From positions 20,790 through 84,789 of the forward strand of contig CBDDTG010000021.1 in the NCBI GenBank assembly GCA_965233665.1: 64,000 nucleotides of DNA, read 5' to 3'. The first letter of the stretch is position 1. Every line of letters begins with the position of its first letter. Below, piece after piece: positions 24,282 through 33,397 of the stretch. Origin of the DNA: Bacterioplanes sp965233665. GTDB taxonomy: Bacteria > Pseudomonadota > Gammaproteobacteria > Pseudomonadales > Oceanobacteraceae. The notes under the pieces were generated by a model, which saw only the letters and a program-made list of their open reading frames with translations, had not been told where the DNA came from and searched no databases. A program made the position numbers and the translations under genes.

Positions 24282-27044
24282 TCAGTCGGCGTTGAGGGCT
24301 TGGTTAAGCTGCTGCTCTATGCGGAACTTAGCGTTGAGGTGGTCAATGACCTGATCGTTGTCGGCTAAATCGACATCCGTCAGGTAACAAGGGTAACTAC
24401 TGCCGGGGCTACGTAGCTGCATGACGGTGGCGGCAAAAGCGGGATACAGATCGTCGCCGTATTGCCAGATACTGAATTCTTCGCCGTTACAATACAAAGT
24501 GGGCTGCTGATCCTGGTCCAGGATGGCCCTGAGATCGATGCTGGCAGTCTGCTCTGCCACATCGGGTAAGCGCTTGCGTTGAAGCTCAAAGGCGTGGCTG
24601 TTGGCACGGCGCTTTAACTCAAACAGCATCAGTTTACGGGCGCTGCGCTGCTGCTGCAGTTGCCAGCGTTGATCCAGCTGACGCAGGAAGCGCAATACCG
24701 GCAAAACTGGATGCAGGTTGTCGTTTACGGCAACGGAATGATGCAAGAGTGCGCCACGCTCATCCAGAAAATAAAAATGCATCAGTTGTTTTTGGTGCCA
24801 GTAAAACAGTTGCCAAAGCCCTCGGCGACTGCGTTCAAACACCCATCGTAGCGGGCTGCCAGGCAGTGCTGAGCGATCAAAAACGTAGGCTGTGTATTGT
24901 TCGCGTGGACGGCGCAACAGCTGCAACAGGTGGCGGCTATTGTCGGCTTTTAGCAGCTTAGGGCCGTCGCTTTGGCACTCCAGCAAATAGTACTGCTCAG
25001 CCACTTCGATTAAATAAGGACTACGAGGATGTTCAGCAAAGTGAGGCAGTACGTCGGCGAGCAGCTGGTCGACACGTTTGGCGATGGCGCCAGCATGGGT
25101 GCGAGAGAGGCTATGGCTGACAATGCTTGGCCAGCCTTGGCGGCGCGCCAGCGGCAGCCACTGTAGCAAGTGTTGTAAGCAATTGAGCATGGCCGCTTCA
25201 CCACTAAAGCGATGCAGATGCCATTCGCCCCAGCTGTTAATGGCTAATAAATCCACCGTCATGATGAGATTGTCATGGGCGGCGCTGTAACCTAACGCGT
25301 CGTCGCGGTTGGAAACTTTTTGGATGCCTTTGCGGCTGAGCTGATGTTGAGGGTCAATACCGACATTGACGAATAGATGCCAGCTGCAAGGCTGCGCTGG
25401 CTGTTGCAGGTCGCTGCTGGTGGCGGGCTGATGATGTAAGGCCAGTACGCGTTGCAGCAAATCTTGCACATGGTAGTTAGACAGTGGGTTGTCTGCTGGG
25501 TGAATACGCAGTCGCGTATGCGGCGTCACCAAACCATTAAATTGGGCAAAGCACAAAAGCTCCATCAAGCTGGGCGATTGCTTGAGGATTTGCTCTGGAC
25601 GAATTTGCTGCTCTTGCCAGTGGCCGACCACTAACTGCCAGTTGGGATTCTGAGCATCGTTATTGCACAGGTTCAGGTGCAAGGTTTCTTGCCCAAGGTT
25701 GCTCACAATGCCGGGGTTAATATCGAGAATTTTGCCTGGCCTGGCATCGAACGCAGCATACAAGCGATTGCCGAGCAGGCGCATATCGCGCCTGCTCACA
25801 CGCACTTGATGGCTGTGTTTTTGGCTGAAATTGGCGATCAGGCGATAACTGCTGAGCATTTCGCTGATCAGGGCGTGACGCTCTTGTGCCACTTGGGTGG
25901 GCCACCACTGTTCGCGTTGATCGAGATCCTCCAGCTGATATTTGTTCCAGCCCCACTCTTGGGTGAGCTGGTTTAGAGTTTGTGCTCGCCAGCTGTTGCT
26001 TTGCTGGCGCGATAACTGGGTGAGGCGCAACTGTGCTTTGAAATAAAAGGCGCGCCGCGCCAACTCAATGCGTTGCTGGTTGCCTTCCTGCGATAACTGC
26101 TCGCTGATGCGATGCAATATTAAGATGTAGGCGTCGCATTCGTTGGCGTCGGCATTGCCCTCGTGTACTTGGTCTTTGAGATCCCAGCACAGTGGCCGAA
26201 TATTCGGGTATTGGCTGGCGTAGTGACGATTGAGCAGCAGTTTTAACAGTGCTTTGTAAGGTGCACTTAGGCCTTTGCTCAGCTGCCATAAAGCGGCGCC
26301 AATGAACTCAGCCACGGGAATGGTTGGAATGGCACCAAAATCCAGCCACTGCTCTGGATGAACCTGCAACTCATTCACCAGAAACTGCCAATAAAGGTCT
26401 GCCTTACGCTCGTATTCATTGGGGATTAACCACCAGCGCGGCTGTCTACCAGCCAGCCAAACGGCGCTTCGATAGAACTCATCGAGCAGCAAAATATGCT
26501 GGGTACTGCCACAGTCTTCGCCTTCGGCAGAGCGATGCTGTCCTTGGCGAAACTCGCTTAAATTCATTAAAAAAACATGCAGCTCACAGCCTTGCTGCTT
26601 GGCCCAGCTTTCGATCAGTGCGCATTTATCCTGCAGTTCTGCCAGTTCGTCCGGGGCCATTGCTTCGTCATGGCACAGCCAAACATCGAGATCACTGCCA
26701 GAGCTTTGCGCTACCGAGCCAACACTGCCCATTAAATACACGCCGTGGAGCTTGGCGTCATAACTGCTGCGCGGCAGGCTGATGCCGCGTGCCAGCTGTT
26801 GCAGAGCCTGTTGTTGCTCGCTGGTGGCGGTGAATTGGCTAATGCCAGCAACCACTTTATGGTGAATAAAGCCGGGTAAGCGTGGATGGTTGATGTGTAG
26901 CAATAGGGGGAGGGCGTTGAGTACCAGCTGCTGACGGGGTGTCATGCGGTCCCGGGCTCGTTGCAGTCGAGCCCGGTTAAGAAGCAGAAAAGACTGATGC
27001 CAGCGGTGTAGGTCGTTGGCACTGACGGCAGGGGAAAACTCCAT
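24282..27044 (-). CDS. cyaA: Class I adenylate cyclase CyaA
   Basis: 920 residues, cytoplasmic, makes cyclic AMP from ATP. N-terminal catalytic domain of the nucleotidyltransferase fold with LMGSVGSVAQSSGSDLDVWLC (residues about 104-124), holding the two metal-binding aspartates, followed by SWAKQQG.ELHVFLMN. The remaining 600 residues are the large regulatory region typical of enterobacterial-type cyclases. In pseudomonads cyclic AMP with Vfr controls type IV pili and is raised by the Chp system, which is also in this window. It begins 23 bases after the pyrC' stop on the same strand. Full length, no damage. Confidence 0.95.
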   Translation of the reverse strand: MEFSPAVSANDLHRWHQSFLLLNRARLQRARDRMTPRQQLVLNALPLLLHINHPRLPGFIHHKVVAGISQFTATSEQQQALQQLARGISLPRSSYDAKLHGVYLMGSVGSVAQSSGSDLDVWLCHDEAMAPDELAELQDKCALIESWAKQQGCELHVFLMNLSEFRQGQHRSAEGEDCGSTQHILLLDEFYRSAVWLAGRQPRWWLIPNEYERKADLYWQFLVNELQVHPEQWLDFGAIPTIPVAEFIGAALWQLSKGLSAPYKALLKLLLNRHYASQYPNIRPLCWDLKDQVHEGNADANECDAYILILHRISEQLSQEGNQQRIELARRAFYFKAQLRLTQLSRQQSNSWRAQTLNQLTQEWGWNKYQLEDLDQREQWWPTQVAQERHALISEMLSSYRLIANFSQKHSHQVRVSRRDMRLLGNRLYAAFDARPGKILDINPGIVSNLGQETLHLNLCNNDAQNPNWQLVVGHWQEQQIRPEQILKQSPSLMELLCFAQFNGLVTPHTRLRIHPADNPLSNYHVQDLLQRVLALHHQPATSSDLQQPAQPCSWHLFVNVGIDPQHQLSRKGIQKVSNRDDALGYSAAHDNLIMTVDLLAINSWGEWHLHRFSGEAAMLNCLQHLLQWLPLARRQGWPSIVSHSLSRTHAGAIAKRVDQLLADVLPHFAEHPRSPYLIEVAEQYYLLECQSDGPKLLKADNSRHLLQLLRRPREQYTAYVFDRSALPGSPLRWVFERSRRGLWQLFYWHQKQLMHFYFLDERGALLHHSVAVNDNLHPVLPVLRFLRQLDQRWQLQQQRSARKLMLFELKRRANSHAFELQRKRLPDVAEQTASIDLRAILDQDQQPTLYCNGEEFSIWQYGDDLYPAFAATVMQLRSPGSSYPCYLTDVDLADNDQVIDHLNAKFRIEQQLNQALNAD

Positions 27045-27067
27045 GCGTTCAGTATAGTGTCTGAGGG

Positions 27068-28330
27068 TTAGTCTGCTTGGTAAATCCAGTGACCGTTGCG
27101 CATAACGGCTGTTGCCTGACCGGTCAAAACGTCGCCTCGGCAGCTGATGTTACCGCCGCGCGACAGCAGCTCAGAGCGCCTTGCTGTGAGTGACTGCTGC
27201 GGGTCGATTAATACCAAGTTGGCTGCACTGCCTAACGCCAGGCTTGCCTGGCGGCCCAGTACCTGCGCTGGCAACTGCGTCAAACTGCGAACCAACGCAC
27301 CAATGTCGAGCTGCTCATCCAGCAATGACAAGGCCAGCGGTAAAAAGTAGTCGTACATGCTCAGGCCGGCTTCGGCATCGGCAAAGGGCGCTTTTTTGGC
27401 GGCAATTTCGTGTGGGCGATGGTTGCTGCTGATGGCTAACTCGCCCGCTGCCACGGCGGCCAATAAAGCTTGGCGGTCGTCTTCACTGCGCAGTGGCGGC
27501 TGCACGTGAAACTGGCTGTTATAGCCGTGCACTGTGTCCTCTGTGTACAGCAGGTTGGCCAGTGGCACATCGGCGGTAATGTCGTGACCGCGGCTGCGGG
27601 CATTGCGCAGCATGGCAATGCTACGGGCACAACTGATCTGGCTGATGTGCAGGCGCACCGGCACTTGCTCGGCGAGCAATATAATTTGTGCCAATGCAGC
27701 TGTTTCCGCGGTTTCCGGAATGCCTGCCAGGCCCAAACGAGTGCTGACTGGGCCTTCGTGCATGCAGCCGCCGGCGGCGAGCGCAGCATCATTGGCGGTT
27801 AAGAAAACGGGCAAATAGTAGGTGGCTGCGTACTCAAGCAAGCGGCGCAGCACATAGCTGTCTTTGATCGGCTGGCGCGCGTTGCTCATCGCCACGCAGC
27901 CGGCTTCAGACAAGCTAAACATGTTGGCCAGCTGCTCACCTTCCAGACCTTGGGTTAGGGCGCCTAAAGGCAATACTTCGGCGCTTCCGGCTTGCTCGGC
28001 TTTTTCTCGAATCAGCTGGATCACAGCAGCGCTGTCGGCCACTGGCTTGCTGTCGGGCAAAGCGCACACATGGGTAAAACCACTTCGGCTGGCGGCCTTG
28101 GTTTCGCTGGCGATGCTGCCCTTCTGGGTATAGCCAGGCTCCGCCAGGTGACCGCCCAGGTCGATAAAGCCAGGCGTCAGCCAAAGGCCGGAGGCATCAA
28201 TGCTGTTGCTGCCGCTGAGGTCAGCGCCGATGGCGTCAATTTTACCGCCGACAATGCGAATGTCGGTGATTTCATCGCGTTGTTGGCTTGGGTCAATCAA
28301 GCGAGCCTGACGAATGACAAAACTGCTCAT
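27068..28330 (-). CDS. pyrC': Dihydroorotase-like subunit PyrC' (probably non-catalytic)
   Basis: 420 residues of the amidohydrolase fold. In active dihydroorotases PGFIDxHVHLREPG carries the metal ligands His-x-His; here it is PGFIDLGGHLAEPG (residues 53-66), so the first histidine is Gly59 and only His61 remains. The later metal-binding Asp region reads SSNHRPH instead of TDHAPH. It should therefore be the inactive structural partner that assembles with PyrB into a dodecameric aspartate carbamoyltransferase, as in Pseudomonas. Its ATG overlaps the pyrB stop by four bases (ATGA). An active PyrC must be encoded elsewhere. Confidence 0.93.
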   Translation of the reverse strand: MSSFVIRQARLIDPSQQRDEITDIRIVGGKIDAIGADLSGSNSIDASGLWLTPGFIDLGGHLAEPGYTQKGSIASETKAASRSGFTHVCALPDSKPVADSAAVIQLIREKAEQAGSAEVLPLGALTQGLEGEQLANMFSLSEAGCVAMSNARQPIKDSYVLRRLLEYAATYYLPVFLTANDAALAAGGCMHEGPVSTRLGLAGIPETAETAALAQIILLAEQVPVRLHISQISCARSIAMLRNARSRGHDITADVPLANLLYTEDTVHGYNSQFHVQPPLRSEDDRQALLAAVAAGELAISSNHRPHEIAAKKAPFADAEAGLSMYDYFLPLALSLLDEQLDIGALVRSLTQLPAQVLGRQASLALGSAANLVLIDPQQSLTARRSELLSRGGNISCRGDVLTGQATAVMRNGHWIYQAD

Positions 28331-29307
28331 TGGGCATTCTCCTCGGTTTGCTGACCGCTCATGGCCATGGCCATCACTGCCATACGCACGGCGATGCCGT
28401 AACTGACCTGATTCAAAATAACGGATTGCTCGCCGTCGGCAACGGCGGACTCGATTTCAACGCCACGGTTAATAGGCCCTGGGTGCATAACGATGGCATC
28501 GGGTTTGGCCAGCGCCAGCTTTTGCTCCGTTAGCCCGTAGAGTTTGAAAAACTCACCTTCGCTGGGCAGCAGGGCGTTTTGCATGCGCTCTTTTTGCAGT
28601 CGCAGCATGATGACCACGTCGCAGTCTTTCAGACCGTCTTCCATGCGGTAATAAGCTTTGGCACCCAAGGCTTCGATGTCCCGTGGCAGCAGTGTCGCAG
28701 GACCAATCACCCGCACTTCTGCGGCACCTAGGGTGTTTAATGCGTGGATTTGGGAGCGAGCAACGCGCGAGTGCAGTATGTCGCCGACGATGGCGACCAC
28801 TTGGCCCTCAATTTGCTGTTTGTGCCGGCGAATGGTCAGCATATCCAGCATCGCTTGGGTGGGATGCGCATGGCGACCATCGCCGGCGTTAATAATGGCG
28901 ACTCCCGGCGTGACCTGCTCAGCAATAAAATGAGCGGCGCCAGAATCGGCATGGCGCACAACAAACATGTCGCTGTACATGGCCTCGAGATTCCACAGCG
29001 TATCCATCAAGGTTTCGCCTTTGGACGTTGCCGAGCGGGCGATGTCGAGATTAAGAATGTCGGCCGAAAGCCGTTTGGCTGCTAGCTCAAAGGTAGACCG
29101 GGTGCGAGTGCTGTTTTCAAAAAACAGGTTCACCACGGTTTTGCCGCGCAGCAAGGGTACTTTTTTGACCGCCCGCTCTTGCGTGCTGATAAAGGAGTCG
29201 GCGGTGTCGAGGATTTCGGTTAACAGCTCACGGCTCAGGCCTTCCGTGGTCAGGAAGTGCTTTAGCCGGCCGTCGGCGGTCAGTTGGACCTGGCTCGGAT
29301 GGGTCAT
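28327..29307 (-). CDS. pyrB: Aspartate carbamoyltransferase catalytic chain PyrB
   Basis: Second step of pyrimidine synthesis: carbamoyl phosphate plus aspartate to carbamoylaspartate. 326 residues with the carbamoyl phosphate motif FFENSTRTR near residue 60, NAGDGRHAHPTQ, and HPGPINRGVEI. No PyrI regulatory chain is adjacent; instead pyrC' follows with a four-base overlap and pyrR precedes by 20 bases. This is the pseudomonad type of the enzyme, with an extended N-terminus that contributes to regulation. Confidence 0.97.
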   Translation of the reverse strand: MTHPSQVQLTADGRLKHFLTTEGLSRELLTEILDTADSFISTQERAVKKVPLLRGKTVVNLFFENSTRTRSTFELAAKRLSADILNLDIARSATSKGETLMDTLWNLEAMYSDMFVVRHADSGAAHFIAEQVTPGVAIINAGDGRHAHPTQAMLDMLTIRRHKQQIEGQVVAIVGDILHSRVARSQIHALNTLGAAEVRVIGPATLLPRDIEALGAKAYYRMEDGLKDCDVVIMLRLQKERMQNALLPSEGEFFKLYGLTEQKLALAKPDAIVMHPGPINRGVEIESAVADGEQSVILNQVSYGIAVRMAVMAMAMSGQQTEENAQ

Positions 29308-29327
29308 GTGGTGTCTCTCTATCAGCG

Positions 29328-29822
29328 TCAGGACAGGCTAAGGGTCAAAGGCTGTGGGCCGCTCAGCTTAACGATTTGCCCGTTAGACAGCGTCAGTCGG
29401 TGGGCGCAAATATCGGCTTGAATCGGCAGCTCGCGCTGGCCCACGTCCAGCAGTGTTAGCAAGCTGATGCGGGCTGGGCGACCGTAGTCAAACAGCTCAT
29501 TCATGGCGGCACGTATGGTACGGCCGCTTTTGATGACATCATCGATCAGAATGATGCTGCGGTCTTCGATGCTATCGGGCAGCTCTGAACCTTTTACCTG
29601 CGGATGCAAACCGTGGCGTGTAAAGTCGTCGCGATAAAAACTGATGTCTAAGATGCCCAGCTCGCCCTCTAACTGCAGGCGTTGTTGCAGTTGTTCGGCT
29701 ATCCAAACGCCACCGGTGCGAATGCCCACCAGCAGTGGTCGTTCAATTTGATGATGATTGAGGTGTTCTCGCAGTTGCTGTTCAAGGCTATCTAACAGCT
29801 GGTCGATATCAGGCAGGCTCAT
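29328..29822 (-). CDS. pyrR: PyrR: bifunctional pyrimidine regulator / uracil phosphoribosyltransferase
   Basis: 164 residues of the type I phosphoribosyltransferase fold. The PRPP-binding motif is SIILIDDVIKSGRTIRAA (residues about 88-105); LVGIRTGGVWIAEQL and DISFYRDDFTRHG are also typical of PyrR. In Gram-positives PyrR is an RNA-binding attenuator; in Pseudomonas it has been linked to transcriptional control of pyr genes. It overlaps the upstream ruvX by 14 bases and precedes pyrB by 20 bases. I see no clear attenuator between pyrR and pyrB in that small gap. Confidence 0.95.
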   Translation of the reverse strand: MSLPDIDQLLDSLEQQLREHLNHHQIERPLLVGIRTGGVWIAEQLQQRLQLEGELGILDISFYRDDFTRHGLHPQVKGSELPDSIEDRSIILIDDVIKSGRTIRAAMNELFDYGRPARISLLTLLDVGQRELPIQADICAHRLTLSNGQIVKLSGPQPLTLSLS

Positions 29823-30276
29823 CGGAACTCTCTTCAGCTAAAGGCGGCCAGGGGTGCTCGTTCATCCAGCTTTCTAAAATCAGCTGGGCGGCCAGGCCGT
29901 CGACGGAATGTTTGCCAAAGTCACGTTCGCCGCTGTCGGCCATGACCATGCCTTTGGCTTCGAAACTGGTTAAGCGCTCATCGTGAATCAATGAAGGGCG
30001 GTGGTAACGCCCTTCTAAACGTCGGGCAAATTTATCGGCGCGCTGGCTCATCTCGCTGCGGCTGCCGTCCATGTTGAGTGGCAAGCCGGTGACAAAGCCA
30101 TCGGGCTGCCACTCGTTTATGATTTGCTGCAGTTGTTGCCAGTCGGGAATACCGTCGCGGGCTTTGATGGGCGTTAGCGCTTGTGCTGTGCCTGTTAGAC
30201 GTTGACCGACGGCGATGCCGATACGCTTGGTACCAAAATCAAAGGCCATCAATCGTTGTAACTTGGGGTGGCTCAT
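29809..30276 (-). CDS. ruvX: YqgF/RuvX RNase H-like nuclease
   Basis: 155 residues of the RuvC/RNase H-like fold, involved in pre-16S rRNA 5'-end maturation and proposed Holliday junction resolution. Conserved motifs: MAFDFGTKRIGIAVG with the first catalytic Asp near residue 12, VTGLPLNMDGSRSEM, DERLTSFEA and the C-terminal Asp in KHSVDGLAAQLILESW. The ATG shares one base with the yqgE stop (TAATG). The yqgE-ruvX-pyrR order is conserved in Pseudomonas. Confidence 0.95.
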   Translation of the reverse strand: MSHPKLQRLMAFDFGTKRIGIAVGQRLTGTAQALTPIKARDGIPDWQQLQQIINEWQPDGFVTGLPLNMDGSRSEMSQRADKFARRLEGRYHRPSLIHDERLTSFEAKGMVMADSGERDFGKHSVDGLAAQLILESWMNEHPWPPLAEESSDEPA

Positions 30277-30833
30277 TAAGCGTGCCCGGCCTCCTGGCTT
30301 AAAAATTCGGCGCTGATGCCCAGACGTTGCAGAGCTCGGTCGTACAGTACTTGGGTAGGGGTGCGAAACAACAGCTCATCATCGGCTTCAACTGTCAGCC
30401 ACGCATTGTCGCGCAACTCGCGCTCCAGTTGCTCGGCATCCCAGCCGGCGTAACCTAGGGCCAGATGGAAGGATTCCGGCCCGGTGCCGTCGGCAATGGC
30501 GCGCAGAATATCTTTCGATGAGGTTAGATGGCAGTGCTGGCCGATACTCAACGTGGAAGTCCAATTGCCCGGCTCACGGTGCAGAATAAACCCCGTTTCT
30601 GGGCTAACCGGGCCGCCACACAAGACGGCAGGTTGCACACCCGGTTGGCGTTCAATCTCCAGCTGCTCGCAAATGTCGTGAAAGGTGACGGGCATGACGC
30701 GATTAAGCACTAAGCCCATGGCGCCGTCGTCGCCGTGCTCACACAAATACACCACGCTACCGGCGAACCAATCCTGATGCAGGCCAGGCATGGCGATCAG
30801 TAGTTGGTGTCTGAGAGTATTCAGTTGCTGCAT
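30276..30833 (-). CDS. yqgE: YqgE/AlgH family protein (DUF179)
   Basis: 185 residues. Pattern LIAMPGLHQDWFAGSVVYLCEHGDDGAMGLVLNR shortened to family landmarks: LIAMPGL near residue 12, GAMGLVLNR near 37, GGPVSPETGFILH near 74 and LALGYAGWDAEQLE. A compact beta-rich cytoplasmic protein whose molecular role is not established; AlgH was linked to alginate control in Pseudomonas aeruginosa. Its start overlaps the stop of the upstream TonB-like gene by one base and its stop overlaps the ruvX start, so all three are coupled. Confidence 0.95.
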   Translation of the reverse strand: MQQLNTLRHQLLIAMPGLHQDWFAGSVVYLCEHGDDGAMGLVLNRVMPVTFHDICEQLEIERQPGVQPAVLCGGPVSPETGFILHREPGNWTSTLSIGQHCHLTSSKDILRAIADGTGPESFHLALGYAGWDAEQLERELRDNAWLTVEADDELLFRTPTQVLYDRALQRLGISAEFLSQEAGHA

Positions 30834-31753
30834 TAACCCGCTTCCGAAATGTAGCGATTGCCTTTGAACTGCCAGGTTCGAATAATCTCTAGGATATCAA
30901 AATCGCGACGCATTTCGTCAGTAAAAGGTGCAAAGGGGGCCGACTGACGTACGATGCGTTTGGCGGCATCGTCTAATACCTTGCGTCCAGACGATTCCAA
31001 AACGGTCAGCTCAGCAATGCTGCCATCGGGGCGAATGGCGACCAGCAGTCGCAGCTGGCAGTCGTTCACGCAGTCTTTTGCTTCACGCGGGTAGTTGCGT
31101 GCGCCCGCTCGTTCAATGTCGCGGCGCCAGTTGTTGACGTAGTAGGCGTCCGTGGCCTTCATCGTTGAAGCGGCGGTCAAACGCTGTACCCGTGGCCGAC
31201 GAGCGTAAGCTTGGCGCTGGCTGTCAAGTTTGGCCTCTAAACTGGCCATTTCTAAGCTGCGCTGCAGTAAAGACTGCTTGGGACCATCGGGTAGATCCGT
31301 GCTCGGTGTTGGCGCTTCGCTGTTTAACTTGCGAATCTTGCGACGATTATCGCTGTCGGTGCTGACTTGCTGTTGTTCGGTCAGCTGCTTCTTAGGGGCG
31401 CTGGCGAGCTGCTCTTCCGGTGACGTTTGGCGAATGTCGTTGTCGTGGAAGTCTGCTTCTTTGTCGGTTGTTAGCAACTTGGCTTCTTCTAGAGTGCCGC
31501 TGCCCTGCTGGTTTTCTTGGGCGATAAAATCGGCTTCATCGGGCGCTTTATCGCTTTTGTAGTTGGCCAGCGTTACTTCCAGGGTGGTCGCCATCTGACT
31601 GTCTTCTTGCGGCGCAAAGGTAACGCCGAGAATCAGTAACGCATGTACGGCAAGTGCCAAAAACAGAGCAAAGCTAAGGCGGTCCGGCACATTCGGTGTG
31701 ACGGTGGAGGGCAATGGCTGTACGTCGTCAGCCAGGGTGAAAGCAGTGGACAT
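30833..31753 (-). CDS. TonB family protein (TonB3-like)
   Basis: 306 residues: a cytoplasmic N-terminus of about 25, one membrane helix (RLSFALFLALAVHALLILGV, about 25-44), a long polar periplasmic region rich in Gln, Glu and Lys (not the Pro-rich type), and a C-terminal TonB domain with LRLLVAIRPDGSIAELTVLESSGRKVLDDAA and IIRTWQF. Two cysteines in DCVNDCQL precede the first strand. The place between gshB-pilG and yqgE is that of tonB3 in Pseudomonas aeruginosa, which is needed for twitching motility and extracellular pilus assembly. Energy coupling with ExbBD is by family knowledge; those genes are not here. Confidence 0.87.
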   Translation of the reverse strand: MSTAFTLADDVQPLPSTVTPNVPDRLSFALFLALAVHALLILGVTFAPQEDSQMATTLEVTLANYKSDKAPDEADFIAQENQQGSGTLEEAKLLTTDKEADFHDNDIRQTSPEEQLASAPKKQLTEQQQVSTDSDNRRKIRKLNSEAPTPSTDLPDGPKQSLLQRSLEMASLEAKLDSQRQAYARRPRVQRLTAASTMKATDAYYVNNWRRDIERAGARNYPREAKDCVNDCQLRLLVAIRPDGSIAELTVLESSGRKVLDDAAKRIVRQSAPFAPFTDEMRRDFDILEIIRTWQFKGNRYISEAG

Positions 31754-31840
31754 AACCTAAAACAGACCTGCAAAAATACCGCGCAAAGTCTGCGCTCTGG
31801 CCGCGGTTTTGTCCACTGCTATGGTGCCGTTAGGCAGCGG

Positions 31841-32791
31841 TTATTGGCGGATTTGTGATGCTAAACACTCAATCAATTGGGCGGCTACATCAATGCCTGA
31901 GTCGCGGCTGATCTCACGCACACAGGTTGGGCTGGTGACGTTGATTTCGGTGAGTTGGTTGCCAATTACGTCAAGGCCAACAAAGTACAGGCCGCGCTCG
32001 CGCAGGAACGGTCCGATCTCTTCTGCTAAGGCACGATTTTCATCCGACAGCGGCTGCGTGACGCCGCGCCCACCTGCTGCCAAGTTGCCGCGCGTTTCGC
32101 CAGAAGCGGGAATGCGAGCCAAGCAATAGGGAACGGGCTCCCCGTTAATCATCAGGATGCGTTTGTCGCCATCGCTGATTTGCGGAATAAAACGTTGTGC
32201 CATGATTTGCTGCTGACCCTCGTTGGTGAGGGTTTCAATAATCACGCTAACGTTGGGGTCGTCCGCTTTCAGGCGGAAAATCGACGAGCCGCCCATGCCG
32301 TCCAATGGTTTGAAAATCACGTCTTGTTGCTGTTGATGAAAGGCCTTTAATAGCTCTGGGCGGCGCGTGACCAGAGTCGGGGTCATCAAGTGCGGGAAAG
32401 CCGTGGCGTACAGTTTTTCATTGCAGTCGCGCAGGCTCTGTGGTTTGTTGGCCACCAGAACCCCTTCTTGCTCCGCGCGTTCAAGAATGTACGTGCTGTA
32501 GACAAACTCGCTGTCGAAGGGAGGGTCTTTGCGCATTAAAATAATGTTCAGATCCGCAAGCGGCGCTTCGCGATACTCGCCGCGCTCGAACCAATGGTCT
32601 TCGTTCATAAAGACCTTTAAGGGTGCCATGCGTGCCATGGCACGGCCGTCAGAGATGTATAAATCCGCCTGTTCCATGTACCAAAGTTCAAAACCGTGAC
32701 TTTGTGCCGCGTTTAACAGCGCCAAAGAGGTATCCTTGTGATAATGGATGTCCTCAATCGGATCCATGACCACACCCAGATGAATAGTCAT
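31841..32791 (-). CDS. gshB: Glutathione synthetase GshB
   Basis: ATP-grasp enzyme joining gamma-glutamylcysteine and glycine. 316 residues, normal. Seen: LGVVMDPIEDI near the start, MRKDPPFDSEFVY, ATP-binding VIFKPLDGMGGSSIFR near residue 165, GDKRILMINGEPV, and the metal/product loop ETRGNLAAGGRG, then EINVTSPTC. Divergent from pilG with 193 bases between the starts, the same arrangement as in Pseudomonas. Confidence 0.97.
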   Translation of the reverse strand: MTIHLGVVMDPIEDIHYHKDTSLALLNAAQSHGFELWYMEQADLYISDGRAMARMAPLKVFMNEDHWFERGEYREAPLADLNIILMRKDPPFDSEFVYSTYILERAEQEGVLVANKPQSLRDCNEKLYATAFPHLMTPTLVTRRPELLKAFHQQQQDVIFKPLDGMGGSSIFRLKADDPNVSVIIETLTNEGQQQIMAQRFIPQISDGDKRILMINGEPVPYCLARIPASGETRGNLAAGGRGVTQPLSDENRALAEEIGPFLRERGLYFVGLDVIGNQLTEINVTSPTCVREISRDSGIDVAAQLIECLASQIRQ

Positions 32792-32887
32792 GCAGTGGTG
32801 CTCCGCCAGTAGTAAAAAAAGCGGCTACAGTGTAACCCATTGACGCAGGTTAACGGTGCAACAGTGTTGGCGCTGATCGCTTCTGGT

Positions 32888-32899
32888 TTGGTATACCAA
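32888..32899. promoter_or_regulatory. 12-bp palindrome in the gshB-pilG intergenic region
   Basis: TTGGTATACCAA is a perfect palindrome about 97 bases upstream of each of the divergent genes gshB and pilG. Its central position makes it a candidate operator for one or both. No known site is matched with confidence. Confidence 0.3.
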
Positions 32900-32984
32900 T
32901 GTGTGATACAAAAGTGCGCGAAGGCGTCACCTGCGTGGTCACAGTGCTTCAATCAGTTTCAGAACGGATGGTTAAGGCCCCTCT

Positions 32985-33368
32985 ATGGACGACAACTTTC
33001 AGAATGTTAAGGTCATGGTCATTGACGATAGTAAGACTATTCGTCGCACGGCCGAGACACTGTTGAAAAAAGTAGGCTGTGAAGTCATCACAGCGACAGA
33101 CGGTTTCGATGCCCTCGCCAAGATTGCCGATACCCATCCCGATATCATCTTTGTCGATATCATGATGCCGCGTCTCGATGGCTATCAGACCTGTGCCCTG
33201 ATTAAGAACAACTCCAAGTTCAAGTCGACGCCTGTCATTATGCTGTCCAGTAAGGACGGCTTGTTTGATAAAGCGAAAGGTCGAATCGTTGGCTCAGACG
33301 AGTACCTGACCAAACCGTTCAGCAAAGAAGAGTTGCTGAGCTCAATTCGCCAATACGTTAATTCCTGA
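32985..33368 (+). CDS. pilG: Twitching motility response regulator PilG
   Basis: 127-residue stand-alone CheY-like receiver of the Pil-Chp system. Phosphoacceptor Asp58 in PDIIFVDIMMP, acidic pair ID-D at 14-15, and a conserved Lys in LTKPF. In Pseudomonas PilG promotes pilus extension, cyclic AMP synthesis through the adenylate cyclase pathway, and directional twitching. First gene of the operon; pilH follows after 29 bases. Receives phosphate from ChpA encoded at 37338-43962. Confidence 0.96.
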   Translation: MDDNFQNVKVMVIDDSKTIRRTAETLLKKVGCEVITATDGFDALAKIADTHPDIIFVDIMMPRLDGYQTCALIKNNSKFKSTPVIMLSSKDGLFDKAKGRIVGSDEYLTKPFSKEELLSSIRQYVNS

Positions 33369-33397
33369 GCCGACAACAGTTTAATGAGGAAGTAGGC

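Noticed and set aside
25677..26782. Plus-strand frames of 99 and 152 codons opposite cyaA
   Set aside because: Antisense to a clear full-length gene, with no start signal or family pattern.
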